A DNA stretch of 64,000 bases from an uncultured Chthonomonadaceae bacterium (GTDB lineage: Bacteria > Armatimonadota > Fimbriimonadia > Fimbriimonadales > Fimbriimonadaceae): the NCBI GenBank assembly GCA_946479035.1, contig CAMLDW010000003.1, forward strand, positions 1 to 64,000, in the 5' to 3' direction. Under the pieces are notes generated by a model. That model was not told the DNA's origin. It was given only the letters and a program-made list of their open reading frames with translations, and did not search any database. A program made the position numbers and the translations under genes. Below are positions 15,921 through 24,996 of the stretch, piece by piece; the first letter of the stretch is position 1; every line of letters begins with the position of its first letter.

Positions 15921-17051
15921 CTAGGATAGTACCTGCCACGAGTCCGGCAGGTGCAGGAGCCTCAGGACGCCCATCGCTACAAGCTGGGCCAGGGTCGCCC
16001 CCGCGATCACGTGGAGCAGGCCGCTGGCATAGATCCGCTGGAGCACGTTCCCCCGCGAATAGGGGGCCCGGGCCGAGGCGGCCAGGAGCTCCTTGCCCGC
16101 CCTGATCCCGCTCAGGAGCTGCCCCTCGTTGGGCGGCTTGGTCGTGAAGAAGTACTGCACGAACGATCCCAGCGGCTTCCAGAGGAACAGCGTGGCGAAG
16201 ATCGCCACCATCAGCCGGATCTCGTCGTACCGCGTCCACTCCCAGGCGAACAGCGAGAGGAACACCATCGCCCCGACCGCGATGTTCGTGCCGCAGCGCG
16301 GGTGCACGCGCGACATCCGCCGCACGACGTCGGGCGTCAGCTCTTCGCCGCGCTCGATCGCGTGGACCACCATGTGCTCGGCCCCGTGCGTCCCTGCCAG
16401 CGGAATGACGCGCAGCCCCACCAAAAAGAGCAGCATCGATGCGAAGTCGAGCAGTCCTGCGTGGGCGTCCTGGTCGATCTTGAGGATGTTCGCAAAGGCC
16501 GTCACCACGAACGCCGCGACGAAGAAGATCCCGAACAGAGTCATGCCCGAGGTCGCGATCGCTATCCCCTTCGCGCCGCCACCGACGACGCCGTTGGTGA
16601 GGTACACGCCGAATGGGGTCGCCATGCCGCCCACCAGTTGTGGCCTGTAGGATGCCTGCGGGCGGTGGAAGAGGCGAGAGGGCGTGAGCAGCCCCACGAC
16701 CTGCAGGTCCATGTCCACGACCACGATCGCGTGCCTGCCGCTGGCGTCGAAGATGCGCAGCGCCTGCGCTCCCGTCGCGTGGGGAGGCAGCATCGCCGGG
16801 TCGCTGTCCATCACCGCCTCGACCGGGTCGTTCGGGTCGAGCCCCATGCCGAGCGCCTGCAACAGCGCGCCCTCGTCGATCAGACCGACGACGCGCCTAC
16901 CATCGGCCACCGGCAGCGCGTGCAGCCCCGATTCGGCCAGCGCGTGCGCCGCGACGCGCAACGAAGTCCCCTTTTGGACCGGGTCGTTGTGGGCGGCTAA
17001 GGCTCCGACCGGCATCGAGAGCGTGTCGGGAGCGGGTGCTATGGGAGTCAT
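15921..17051 (-). CDS. CBS-domain pair fused to DUF1385 membrane protein
   Basis: A 376-residue fusion. The first 130 residues form two CBS domains, which usually sense adenosine nucleotides. The rest is a DUF1385 (YqhQ-like) membrane domain with about four helices, recognised by HGAEHMVVHAIERGEELT and the later HPRCGTN motif. DUF1385 alone is common in Firmicutes and related groups, but its biochemical role is unknown. The fusion suggests nucleotide control of a transporter or membrane enzyme. It is the first gene of the operon with secG and ccmABC. Confidence 0.85.
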   Translation of the reverse strand: MTPIAPAPDTLSMPVGALAAHNDPVQKGTSLRVAAHALAESGLHALPVADGRRVVGLIDEGALLQALGMGLDPNDPVEAVMDSDPAMLPPHATGAQALRIFDASGRHAIVVVDMDLQVVGLLTPSRLFHRPQASYRPQLVGGMATPFGVYLTNGVVGGGAKGIAIATSGMTLFGIFFVAAFVVTAFANILKIDQDAHAGLLDFASMLLFLVGLRVIPLAGTHGAEHMVVHAIERGEELTPDVVRRMSRVHPRCGTNIAVGAMVFLSLFAWEWTRYDEIRLMVAIFATLFLWKPLGSFVQYFFTTKPPNEGQLLSGIRAGKELLAASARAPYSRGNVLQRIYASGLLHVIAGATLAQLVAMGVLRLLHLPDSWQVLS

Positions 17052-17131
17052 GGACTGCTTTCTAGGGTTATCGGCGGGCGGTTCGATTGTACTACGCCGT
17101 TTGCACGGGCCACGTTGGGACCGGCCGCCGC

Positions 17132-17146
17132 TATAATGGCCCCATG
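17132..17146 (+). promoter_or_regulatory. Leaderless promoter of gene 17144-18532
   Basis: Consensus TATAAT at 17132-17137, six bases, then ATG at 17144. No ribosome binding site fits in between. Confidence 0.7.
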
Positions 17147-18532
17147 GGAGCGCAACAACAGGGGAGGCCGAAATGGCCCTGGATACTCGGCGGCACGTTG
17201 GCCTTCTGCCTCGGCCTGGTTCTTCTCATCGGCCTTGGCACGGGCATCGGCCCTTACGACCTTCCAGCGCGCTCGCGCGAACTGGACAAGGTGATCGCCG
17301 AGAGCAAGCGCCTCGGACTGCCGATGACCGCCGCCGAACTCACCGGCCCGCCCCCGCCCGCTGACCAAAACGCCGCACCCGAGGTGATCGCCGTCGCCCG
17401 CCGTCTCAAGCCGTCGAACCTGCCAGTTGGGTTCTATTCGTTGGCCAGTGACCCCAAGACGAAGGCGGACCAGGACGCCTGGTTCGCAGCGCACGACGCC
17501 GACCTGGACGCGGTCAAAACCGTGCTGTCCGAGAAGCCCGAGTGGTACGTCGAGCGCGACTATGACATGTCCGCCTATCTGCTGTTGCCGGAGCTGGCCG
17601 AAATGAAGTTCGTCGGGAGGATGCTTGCCCTGCGCGCCGAACGGCGGGCAAAAAAGAGGCAGAGCGAACCGGCGCTAGCCGACTTCCGGGCCGTGCGCGA
17701 CCTTTCGGCACGCCTAGCCAAGGAACCCGTTCTGATCGGCCTTTTGGTGGGCGTTGCTTTGGAGTCAACTGCCTTGCGATCCGTTGAGGACCTCGTCGAC
17801 CTTTCACGCAGCGACAGGGCGTCGCTGCAAGCGCTCGAGTCCGCCGTTCTCGACAGCTACCACTTGAAAGACCCCGAGGCGTCGTTGCGCGGCGAGTTCT
17901 ACTTTAACCTCGCGATCTGTCGAAACCTCAAACGGTTTGGCGGAGTTCGAGCGTTCAGCGGAGTGAACGAAGAGAGCAACACCTCCCCGCCCGCACCCAA
18001 ACCTGCAGACCTGCAGCGCACTGGCCTGCCTCACGGGATGTATGAGCGCGCCTCGCTAGACGTCATGGCCGGCCAATGGAACAAGATATTCCTACTGATC
18101 CACGCGACCGAGCCCCCTCACGAAGGCTGCACCGCGCCGCTCGATGCGTTTGAAAGTGAGTCCATAAAGAGGTTCAGGGCGAGCGAACTTCTCGCACACG
18201 TTTTGTTTCCCGCGTTTGACCAGGCCGAGGCGGCCCTGACCCAGTGCCGCGTCAGCCAGAGCCTTGCGCTCGCGTTCGTCCGCGCCTTCCGCTACAAGGC
18301 CGAAAAGGGCCGCTGGCCCGCTTCGCTCAAGGAGATCGGCGCTGACTTCCCCGACCCCTTCAACTCCGGCAAGCCGATCCAGGCCGGCTTCAGCGACACC
18401 GAGGTGCGCGTCTGGTCCGTCGGCCGCAACAAGATCGACGACGACGGCCAGTGGCGCGACACGCAGCACCAAAAGGCAGACGACGTCGTGTTCGTCTGGC
18501 CCCCGACGCTTAGAAAAACGCCGAAACAGTGA
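17144..18532 (+). CDS. Membrane-anchored protein of unknown function (family member 1)
   Basis: A 462-residue protein with a single N-terminal transmembrane helix at about residues 12-34 and a mostly helical outside region. The C-terminal part has a recurring pattern of basic residues, a Leu-Pro pair, then a DP turn and aromatic beta strands (RWPASLKEIGADFPDPF, then SVGRNKIDDDG). The gene at 31419-32606 has the same layout, so the two are paralogues. No enzyme motif is visible. The start at 17144 fits the TATAAT box 6 nt upstream. Confidence 0.7.
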   Translation: MGAQQQGRPKWPWILGGTLAFCLGLVLLIGLGTGIGPYDLPARSRELDKVIAESKRLGLPMTAAELTGPPPPADQNAAPEVIAVARRLKPSNLPVGFYSLASDPKTKADQDAWFAAHDADLDAVKTVLSEKPEWYVERDYDMSAYLLLPELAEMKFVGRMLALRAERRAKKRQSEPALADFRAVRDLSARLAKEPVLIGLLVGVALESTALRSVEDLVDLSRSDRASLQALESAVLDSYHLKDPEASLRGEFYFNLAICRNLKRFGGVRAFSGVNEESNTSPPAPKPADLQRTGLPHGMYERASLDVMAGQWNKIFLLIHATEPPHEGCTAPLDAFESESIKRFRASELLAHVLFPAFDQAEAALTQCRVSQSLALAFVRAFRYKAEKGRWPASLKEIGADFPDPFNSGKPIQAGFSDTEVRVWSVGRNKIDDDGQWRDTQHQKADDVVFVWPPTLRKTPKQ

Positions 18533-18536
18533 CTAG

Positions 18537-19442
18537 CTACCAGCCGCGCGGCGCCAGCAGCTCCTTTTCATCGAGCGAAGAGACGCTGATCCCGACCATC
18601 GGCTCGCCGAGGTCGCGGCTGATTTCCGCCAGCTTCTTCGCGTCGTTGTAGAACAGCACCGCGTCCACGATCGCCCGCGCGCGCCGCGCAGGGTCCCCGG
18701 ACTTGAAGATCCCAGAGCCGACGAACACAGTCTCCGCGCCCAGCCGCATCATCATCGCCGCATCCGCCGGGGTCGCGATCCCGCCCGCGCTGAAGTTCGG
18801 CACCGGCAAACGGCCCGATTCGTGCACCGACTGCACCAGCTCGAGCGGCGCCTGGATCTCCTTGGCCACGGTCGGCAGCTCCTCCCACCTCGCGCCCTTG
18901 CACTTTTGGCACTCGTAAACGATCTTTCGCATGTGCGCGACCGCCTCGACCACGTCGCCGGTGCCCGCCTCGCCCTTCGTGCGGATCATCGCCGCGCCCT
19001 CGCCGATCCGCCGCAGCGCCTCACCCAGATTGCGCGCGCCGCACACGAACGGCACAGTGAACCTGTGCTTGTCCACGTGGTGGTTGTTGTCGGCCGGCGT
19101 CAGCACCTCGCTCTCGTCGATGAAGTCGATCTCCAGCGCCTGCAGGATCTCCGCCTCGACGAAATGCCCGATCCGGCACTTGGCCATCACGGGGATCGAC
19201 ACCGCCGCCCTGATCCCGATGATCATCTCGGGGTCGGACATCCGCGCGACGCCGCCGTCGCGCCGGATGTCGGCCGGCACCCGCTCCAGCGCCATCACCG
19301 CGACCGCGCCGGCCTCCTCGGCGATCTTCGCCTGCTCCGGGTTCGTGACGTCCATGATGACGCCCCCCTTGAGCATCTCCGCCAGCCCGACCTTCTCGCG
19401 CCAGGTGTTCTTGGCCGATTTGACGTGTCCGTTCTTGTCCAT
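18537..19442 (-). CDS. pdxS: Pyridoxal 5'-phosphate synthase subunit PdxS
   Basis: Makes pyridoxal phosphate from ribose 5-phosphate, glyceraldehyde 3-phosphate and ammonia in the DXP-independent route. The 301-residue TIM barrel has the expected catalytic residues: Asp in [10 protein letters not shown], the first Schiff-base Lys in [10 protein letters not shown], and the second Lys in [10 protein letters not shown]. The partner glutaminase PdxT is not adjacent. GAGGAGGA precedes the ATG at 19442; a longer in-frame start upstream was rejected. It converges with the gene ending at 18532, four bases away. Confidence 0.96.
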   Translation of the reverse strand: MDKNGHVKSAKNTWREKVGLAEMLKGGVIMDVTNPEQAKIAEEAGAVAVMALERVPADIRRDGGVARMSDPEMIIGIRAAVSIPVMAKCRIGHFVEAEILQALEIDFIDESEVLTPADNNHHVDKHRFTVPFVCGARNLGEALRRIGEGAAMIRTKGEAGTGDVVEAVAHMRKIVYECQKCKGARWEELPTVAKEIQAPLELVQSVHESGRLPVPNFSAGGIATPADAAMMMRLGAETVFVGSGIFKSGDPARRARAIVDAVLFYNDAKKLAEISRDLGEPMVGISVSSLDEKELLAPRGW

Positions 19443-19547
19443 TTCGAGTGTCCTCCTCGCCGTTGAGGGGCGCGTCAAGTGTACACGCGGTGAGGGCCCT
19501 GTCCGGGACGTGGCCGCCCGCCGCAGCTCGAAAACCGGGCTCGGGAC

Positions 19548-19562
19548 TACAATCCCCGCATG
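19548..19562 (+). promoter_or_regulatory. Leaderless promoter of the THUMP-like methyltransferase gene
   Basis: TACAAT at 19548-19553, six bases, then ATG at 19560. Confidence 0.6.
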
Positions 19563-20672
19563 TCGCCGGAGCGCGAACGTGCCCTGTCACTCACCAAAGG
19601 GTTGAAGCCGACCCCGAAGGAGATCGCGCGCGCCGCCGAGCAAGTGGGTGGGCACGAGGCCCGTTGGGCCTTCACGCAGTGGGAGCTGCGAAAGCGGGCC
19701 AGGGCCAAGTTCGCCCTCGCCGACGAGATGCTCTTCGACCGCGACGGCCTCGAGATGGCGACCCAGGAGCGCGTGGCTGCCTACCACGCCTCGCACTTTC
19801 CAAAAGGAGAGAAGGTCGGCGACCTCTGCTGCGGGATCGGCGGCGACCTGGTCGCCCTCGCCCGCCGCGGCCCTGTGGTCGGCTACGAGGCCGACCCCGC
19901 GCGCGCAGATTGCGCGCGGCACAACCTCGCGGTCCACGGGCTCGCAGGCGAGGTGCGCTGCGCCGACGCCATGGACCCGCGCGGGTGGGACTTCGACGGC
20001 GCCTTCCTCGATCCCCAGCGGCGCGGCGCGACGAAGGGGTACGGAGAGCCCGACCCGCGCGCCCTCCCGCAACAACGTTTCCAAAGCATCGCCGTCAAAC
20101 TCAGTCCGGGCGTGGTCATGGAGGACGTCCAGCGCGACCTCCTTCCCCGCGTCGAGGCCGTCTCGTTCGGCGGCGAGTGCCGCGAAGTCCTGGCTCTCTC
20201 GAGAGGCGAGAAAGGGATCTACGCGGTCCATGTCGAATCAGGCGAAAAGCTAGAAAGCGGCAAAGCCCCGGACACGACCGACGTGCCAGGCGCGTTCCTC
20301 TTCCACGCCGATCCCGCCGCGATCAAGGCCAGAGCGCTCGGCCCCCTCTGCGAAAAGCTCGCGCTCACCGCGCTCGGCGGTTCCGACGGCTATCTCACGG
20401 GCCCGGCCCTCGTCGCCTCGCCGTGGCTGCGCGCGTACCGCGTCGTCTCGAACGGCCCAGCCGACCGCAAGCGGACGCAGGCAGCGCTCCAGCGCCTCGG
20501 CGCGCACGTCGCCGAAGTCAAGACCCGCGGCGTCAAGGAGCCTGCCGAGGCCATCCAGCGCCGCTTCCGGCCCGCCGGGGACCGCCCGCTTACTTTGGCC
20601 GTCTGGCCCCTCGGCAAGAGCCTCCGGCACACCCTCCTCGAGCAGGCCGCGCACCCTCCTGGTACCCCCTAA
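19560..20672 (+). CDS. THUMP-like class I SAM-dependent methyltransferase
   Basis: A 370-residue Rossmann-fold methyltransferase. SAM motif I reads [17 protein letters not shown], and a catalytic-loop motif reads FLDPQRRG, where relatives have DPARR. An N-terminal helical domain and a C-terminal THUMP-like domain flank the core. This arrangement matches a bacterial family whose target, probably an RNA, is not established. It appears to be leaderless and independently transcribed. Confidence 0.78.
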   Translation: MSPERERALSLTKGLKPTPKEIARAAEQVGGHEARWAFTQWELRKRARAKFALADEMLFDRDGLEMATQERVAAYHASHFPKGEKVGDLCCGIGGDLVALARRGPVVGYEADPARADCARHNLAVHGLAGEVRCADAMDPRGWDFDGAFLDPQRRGATKGYGEPDPRALPQQRFQSIAVKLSPGVVMEDVQRDLLPRVEAVSFGGECREVLALSRGEKGIYAVHVESGEKLESGKAPDTTDVPGAFLFHADPAAIKARALGPLCEKLALTALGGSDGYLTGPALVASPWLRAYRVVSNGPADRKRTQAALQRLGAHVAEVKTRGVKEPAEAIQRRFRPAGDRPLTLAVWPLGKSLRHTLLEQAAHPPGTP

Positions 20673-20751
20673 ACTTACCGGGAAGAACTTCCGACAACCC
20701 TAATACGCCGCTTCAGCAAAGCTGGCGCAAACCTAGCCCAGGTTGTCAGAG

Positions 20752-21588
20752 ATGCAGGTCAAGAACATCGAGTGCCAGATCGCGCAGGCCCAACTCCGTC
20801 GGTACCTTACGGGCGAGGAGATGCCCAACGCGATCGTCGGCGACCTTGAGACGCACCTCAAGCTCTGCCCCGAGTGCATGGACGCCGCGCAGACCCTTCG
20901 CGAGTCGCTCCGTGGGGCGCTGTCGAGCAAGATCACGGGCAAGCCCGAACCGCAGCAGCCCAAGCCGGAGAGGAAAGCGATCGCCCAGGCCGTCGCCACC
21001 GGCATGGCCGCCGTCCAGACCCAGGTGCAGACCCCGGCGGACCTGCTCAGCGCGCCCGACTCCGATTTCAAGCCCGCCAAGCCCAAGCGAAAAAGCTCGA
21101 ACACGAAGACGCTGTTCTACAGCGGCGCCCTCGCGCTCGTGCTGATCCTGATGAGCACGATCTTCAAGGACCCGACCGCGCTCTTCGGCCCGCGCGCCTA
21201 CGATTCACACAAGGACACCCCACCCGCAACGACCACCACTGATGGCGCCGCGCAGACCGACGCACAGCCTGACCAGACGCCGGGCAACGACGCCACGGCG
21301 AACGGCGCGGCTCCGATCGTCGGCGCGCTGGGCACCGACGGGCAGGCGACCGACCCACAAGCGGCGACGCAGACAGGACAGAACTCGGCGAGCGGCCCGC
21401 TCCAGACCAACGGCCTGATCGTGGCCGACTCGCTCACCGGCACCACCCTCGTCAATGCTGACCAGAAACAGGACCCGAAGCCGGACCCGGCCAAGGGCAC
21501 TACCAAGCCGCAGACGAGGAAGAAACCGGTCAAGAAGACGCGGAGCAGCGCGATCGTCCACGTCAAGGTCTATCCGCCCGGAAAGTGA
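20752..21588 (+). CDS. Zinc-finger (anti-sigma-like) single-pass membrane protein
   Basis: A 278-residue protein. The N-terminus has His35-x3-Cys39-x2-Cys42 plus Cys8, the pattern of zinc-binding anti-sigma domains. A single helix at about 121-137 crosses the membrane. The outside half is low-complexity, rich in Thr, Gln, Asp and Pro, and ends in a basic stretch. No sigma gene is adjacent, so the anti-sigma role is inference; a cell-envelope scaffold for the STN protein encoded 29 bases downstream is another possibility. The ATG at 20752 is preferred over a TTG three codons upstream. Confidence 0.65.
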   Translation: MQVKNIECQIAQAQLRRYLTGEEMPNAIVGDLETHLKLCPECMDAAQTLRESLRGALSSKITGKPEPQQPKPERKAIAQAVATGMAAVQTQVQTPADLLSAPDSDFKPAKPKRKSSNTKTLFYSGALALVLILMSTIFKDPTALFGPRAYDSHKDTPPATTTTDGAAQTDAQPDQTPGNDATANGAAPIVGALGTDGQATDPQAATQTGQNSASGPLQTNGLIVADSLTGTTLVNADQKQDPKPDPAKGTTKPQTRKKPVKKTRSSAIVHVKVYPPGK

Positions 21589-21617
21589 TTCTCAGAACAG
21601 GACAGAGGACAAGAACA

Positions 21618-22259
21618 ATGCGAAGAATCTTTGTGACCCTGCTTCTGGCGCTGGCGGCCTCCGCCTTCACCCAGGAAGCACAGCAGACAGCCCAACAGGA
21701 CGTGCAGACGACGGAAGGCAAGGTGACGATCTCCTCGCGCGGTTCCGACGTGCGCAACGTGCTGTTCGACCTTTTCTCGCAGACGAAGCACAACTTCGTG
21801 CTCGAGCCGAACATCTATTTCGTGCTCTACCTCTCGCTCGCGGGAGTGGAGTTCCAAGAGACTCTCGACATCGTGTGCAACCTCGCGGGGCTCGACTATC
21901 AGATCGACAACGGCATCTACTACGTCGGCAAGAAGAAGCCCGGTGCGAGCCTCTTGCCAAAGGTCGAGCCGGAAGGCAACAAGCCGATCGCAGTGCAGAA
22001 GAAGGGCAAGCTCACCGAAGGAGAGCTGGCGAAGAAGCTGACCACAAGGTTTACCAAGACACTGCTCACCGACGTCTTCAAGTCGATGAGCGACCAGACG
22101 AAAGTCCAGATCCTCGTCGACGAAGACGTGCCGCTCTACAAGGTCGACGCGTACCTGATCGACACCTCGCTGCAGTACGCGCTGGAAGTCCTCATGCGCT
22201 CGACCGGGCTCAAGTACACGCTGACCGACGACAAGCAGGTCCGGATCAGCAAGGGCTAA
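21618..22259 (+). CDS. Exported protein with two STN/secretin-N0-like domains
   Basis: A 213-residue protein with a signal peptide (MRRIFVTLLLALAASAFT). The mature part has two related segments, about residues 35-110 and 150-213. Each follows the pattern of a beta-alpha STN domain: VTISSRGSDVRNVLFDLF and later LLTDVFKSMSDQTKVQILV, each ending with a strand such as LDYQIDNGIYYVG or LKYTLTDDKQVRIS. STN domains occur at the periplasmic end of secretins and TonB receptors. No channel domain is present, so it may be an accessory protein for a secretin encoded elsewhere. It shares an operon with the zinc-finger membrane protein. Confidence 0.7.
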   Translation: MRRIFVTLLLALAASAFTQEAQQTAQQDVQTTEGKVTISSRGSDVRNVLFDLFSQTKHNFVLEPNIYFVLYLSLAGVEFQETLDIVCNLAGLDYQIDNGIYYVGKKKPGASLLPKVEPEGNKPIAVQKKGKLTEGELAKKLTTRFTKTLLTDVFKSMSDQTKVQILVDEDVPLYKVDAYLIDTSLQYALEVLMRSTGLKYTLTDDKQVRISKG

Positions 22260-22288
22260 ACGATCTCCTCAGGACCAGGGCAAGGACG

Positions 22289-22323
22289 GCGGCTCCGCGC
22301 TAGTTGGCGGGGCCGCTCCGTTT
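22289..22323. terminator. Terminator hairpin between convergent genes
   Basis: GCGGCTCCGC pairs with GCGGGGCCGC (one G-U pair) around an 8-nt loop, then TCCGTTT on the plus strand. It overlaps the last codons of the minus-strand gene at 22300. Confidence 0.6.
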
Positions 22324-23667
22324 AACCAGCACCCCGTTCAGCGTCTGCAGGCGCGCGTCGGCGGGGAACTTGGCCGCCAGCTCGCTGACGGCGCGGACCT
22401 CGGTCTCGCGCCAAGGGAACGGCGGTCCGATCGGAGCGCGCGACGCCTTTCCGACCTCGGCTGCCGCCTCGACGTCCATCCGAGTCGCCTGCAGCAGGCA
22501 CCAAGCGTACAGGTAGCGCAGGAGAGGGTGCTCGCCGTGCCGCTGCGCCTCGTCGATCAGTCGCGCGGCCTCCTGGAAAAGGCCCGCCTCAACCAAAAGG
22601 TGGGCCGCTTCGTGCAGCGCGTCAGGGTCGCCCGCGAGCGGCGACAGCACCGCGCTCGGGTCTTTGCTCCTCCCCTGCGGCATCGAAAGGAAAGCCTCGG
22701 CGCGGAGCGCCGGCTCCAGCGGCGAGAGAGCGTGCGCCATCGTCAGGTCCTCGCGCTCGTCGTCCGCCTCGCCCGCGAGCCGCGCGAGCACCGCGCGCTG
22801 CCACCAAGCGAGCGGGTCGTCGCCGAGCGTCGCGAGCGCCGAGTCCACGTGCCCGAGTGCCGCCTTCAGGTCGCCGCCCCGCCCCGCACGGTTCGCCAGG
22901 GCGATGTACGCAGCACCGCGAAGCTGGAGCGGAAGAGAGGCTGGGTCTTCCGCACTCTCTTGCCACTGAGCCGGTTCGGCCTCAAGGGTCGTCCCGCCGG
23001 GCTGCGGGGCGAAAGGAGGCTCGAGCCGGAGGCGAAACGCGACGGTGTCCCTCGGGGCGAGCAACGATAGCGGCGCAAGCGCGATGGTGCGGTGTGAAGG
23101 GTCCGACTGCGCTCCCCCGATCGACAGCGAAAGACGGAACGGTCGGTGCCCGAGCGTGCGGTTGAACGCGCGCGCCTCCACCAGCAAAGCGGGGTCTTCA
23201 TCCGAGAGCGTGAAGCAGACCTGCAGGCCGAGCCCCGTGCCGGGGGCCAGCGAGTACAGCAGCACAGCGGCGGGGCCCTCTTCGCTCTGCGGCGTATAGA
23301 CCAAGTGGTTGAATGGCGCCATCGAGTCCCTCTCGGGATCGAGCGAGGCTTGTGCGCCGTGCTGCAGCCAAAGCCCCCGCGCGCCGCACCGCGAAGCCTC
23401 GATGCGCGAGGGCGCCGGTATCACGTGCGAGCCGGTTCGCTTGTCGAACAGCGCGAGCACGCGGCCGCCCAGAGAGGGCGCGATGCTCGCCCTGGTCCAT
23501 TCGTTCTCCAGCACGACGAGCGGGACCGTCGTGCGCGCTTCCCCGCCAGCCGGACGAAGCAGCGGCAGCGGGTATGTGGCCAAAGACTCTGCGCCAGGGC
23601 CGAACGGGACCGGCTCGACGGAGGCGGCCACCAGCTCGATTTGGTCCTCAAAAGCGCGGCACGGCAT
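22300..23667 (-). CDS. DUF5107 beta-sandwich domain with TPR-like repeats
   Basis: A 455-residue protein. The first half resembles DUF5107, an aldose-epimerase-like beta-sandwich seen in large carbohydrate-active proteins. The family's LGGRV core is visible in NEWTRASIAPSLGGRVLALF. The second half (about 255-455) is helical and Ala/Leu-rich, with TPR-like pairs such as ALGHVDSALATLGDDPLAWW. Many DUF5107 proteins are over 1,000 residues, so this is a compact version. Function is unknown; sugar binding is plausible. The start at 23667 is uncertain, as no ribosome site is obvious. Confidence 0.65.
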   Translation of the reverse strand: MPCRAFEDQIELVAASVEPVPFGPGAESLATYPLPLLRPAGGEARTTVPLVVLENEWTRASIAPSLGGRVLALFDKRTGSHVIPAPSRIEASRCGARGLWLQHGAQASLDPERDSMAPFNHLVYTPQSEEGPAAVLLYSLAPGTGLGLQVCFTLSDEDPALLVEARAFNRTLGHRPFRLSLSIGGAQSDPSHRTIALAPLSLLAPRDTVAFRLRLEPPFAPQPGGTTLEAEPAQWQESAEDPASLPLQLRGAAYIALANRAGRGGDLKAALGHVDSALATLGDDPLAWWQRAVLARLAGEADDEREDLTMAHALSPLEPALRAEAFLSMPQGRSKDPSAVLSPLAGDPDALHEAAHLLVEAGLFQEAARLIDEAQRHGEHPLLRYLYAWCLLQATRMDVEAAAEVGKASRAPIGPPFPWRETEVRAVSELAAKFPADARLQTLNGVLVKRSGPAN

Positions 23668-23720
23668 GACGTCTAGGCTCCCAGCGGCGTCAAAATACTA
23701 GCGGGGAGCAAGGAGACAGT

Positions 23721-24170
23721 ATGAAGTCCCGATGGGAGCGCGCGACGCCGATGCTGCAATGGGTGGGTGTGCCGCTCGCCGTGTTCGCCTTCTGCTTCTT
23801 CGTGCTAGGGCCCCACTTCAGCGGCAGCCAGCGTGGGTCAGGTTCCGCATCAGCGGGCTCCCAGCCGTCCGTCAAGGCGAACGAGGAGCCGATCAAGCCG
23901 GGCAAGCGCAAGTGGATCCCGGTCTCCCCGCCGCAAGTGAGCGTGACGGTCACCAGAACCCAGGTGGTCGGCGACGCGCCCACCCAAACGGGCCTCGGTA
24001 CCGATCCCCCGCTCGACCAGTCGCCGCCCGACGGCACGACCGTGGACGAGGGCAGTTCGTCCGGCGCGATGACCCCTCCGACCAAGAGGACGGATAAGTC
24101 CGGGGGCACCGACCCGAAGAAGCCGGACGACAAAGGCAGCGGCGATACATTCAAGGGGATCGGGCACTAA
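23721..24170 (+). CDS. Small single-pass membrane protein, low complexity
   Basis: A 149-residue protein with one N-terminal helix (about residues 12-31) and an outside tail rich in Pro, Ser, Thr, Gly, Asp and Lys. GGAGACAGT precedes the ATG at 23721. The tail ends in a KSGG..KKPDDKGSGD segment of disordered character. The last four bases overlap the tatD gene on the opposite strand. No family recognised. Confidence 0.6.
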   Translation: MKSRWERATPMLQWVGVPLAVFAFCFFVLGPHFSGSQRGSGSASAGSQPSVKANEEPIKPGKRKWIPVSPPQVSVTVTRTQVVGDAPTQTGLGTDPPLDQSPPDGTTVDEGSSSGAMTPPTKRTDKSGGTDPKKPDDKGSGDTFKGIGH

Positions 24171-24928
24171 AGGCCGAAGAACACCTCGGCGTTGGCCGTA
24201 GTCTGGGCCGCGCACTCCTCTTCGCCCGTGTCCCATAGCAGCGCAAGCTCCTTGTTGACGAGCGTCACCCACGCGGGCCTGTTTGGTTTCCCCCTGTGGG
24301 GGATCGGCGCCAAGTAAGGGCTGTCCGTCTCCAACACCACGCGGTCCCGAGGTGCGGACTTGAACACCTCTCGCAGCATGGCGTTCTTGGGGAAGGTGAG
24401 CGGGCCGTCCACTCCGAGGTAAGCGCCCAGCTCCAGGGCGCGGCGCGCTTGGTCCGCGTCGCCAGAAAAGCAGTGGAACAGATACGGCAGCGGCCTTCGC
24501 TCCTCCAAGAACGTAAGCAGTTCGTCGTTGGCGTCCCTGCAGTGGAACACCACCGGCTTGCCCCGTTGCTCCGCCAAGTCCAGGTGGTCTTCAAGGCACG
24601 CGTACTGCTGCTCGGGGGTCGCCTTGTCCCAAAAAAAGTCGAGCCCGACCTCACCGATCGCGACGGCCTTCGGGCTTTGCAGCATCGCATCGATCGCGCC
24701 AAGCCGCCCCCTCGTGTATCCCGCAGCGCAAGTAGGGTGCCAGCCGACGACCGCGTAGACCCCCTCGCGCGACTCGGCCAGAATCACGGCACTGCGGCTC
24801 GAAGCCTCGTCGATCCCCACGACCACCACGCGGTCCACCCCGGCCGCGCGCGCCTCGGCTAACGTTGCTTTCGGGTTGGGGAATGCCTTGGCGTCGTTCA
24901 GGTGGCAGTGGGTGTCGACAAGGCGCAC
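24167..24928 (-). CDS. tatD: TatD-family metal-dependent nuclease
   Basis: A 253-residue amidohydrolase-fold DNase; family members are 3'-5' exonucleases in DNA repair. Metal ligands are present in order: VDTHCHL at the start, the Glu in IGEVGLDFF, His in VFHCRDA, His in FHCFSG and Asp in ETDSPYLAP. The start is GTG at 24926-24928. It is transcribed divergently from the gene at 24994 across 65 bases. Confidence 0.93.
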   Translation of the reverse strand: MRLVDTHCHLNDAKAFPNPKATLAEARAAGVDRVVVVGIDEASSRSAVILAESREGVYAVVGWHPTCAAGYTRGRLGAIDAMLQSPKAVAIGEVGLDFFWDKATPEQQYACLEDHLDLAEQRGKPVVFHCRDANDELLTFLEERRPLPYLFHCFSGDADQARRALELGAYLGVDGPLTFPKNAMLREVFKSAPRDRVVLETDSPYLAPIPHRGKPNRPAWVTLVNKELALLWDTGEEECAAQTTANAEVFFGL

Positions 24929-24979
24929 GGCGTCGGTTTACCAGTTTCGGGACGGTAAACCCTGCCTATCGGATTCGCG

Positions 24980-24996
24980 TATCCTCTTGCTGCGTG
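24980..24996 (+). promoter_or_regulatory. Leaderless promoter of gene 24994-25893
   Basis: TATCCT at 24980-24985, eight bases, then GTG at 24994. Confidence 0.5.
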
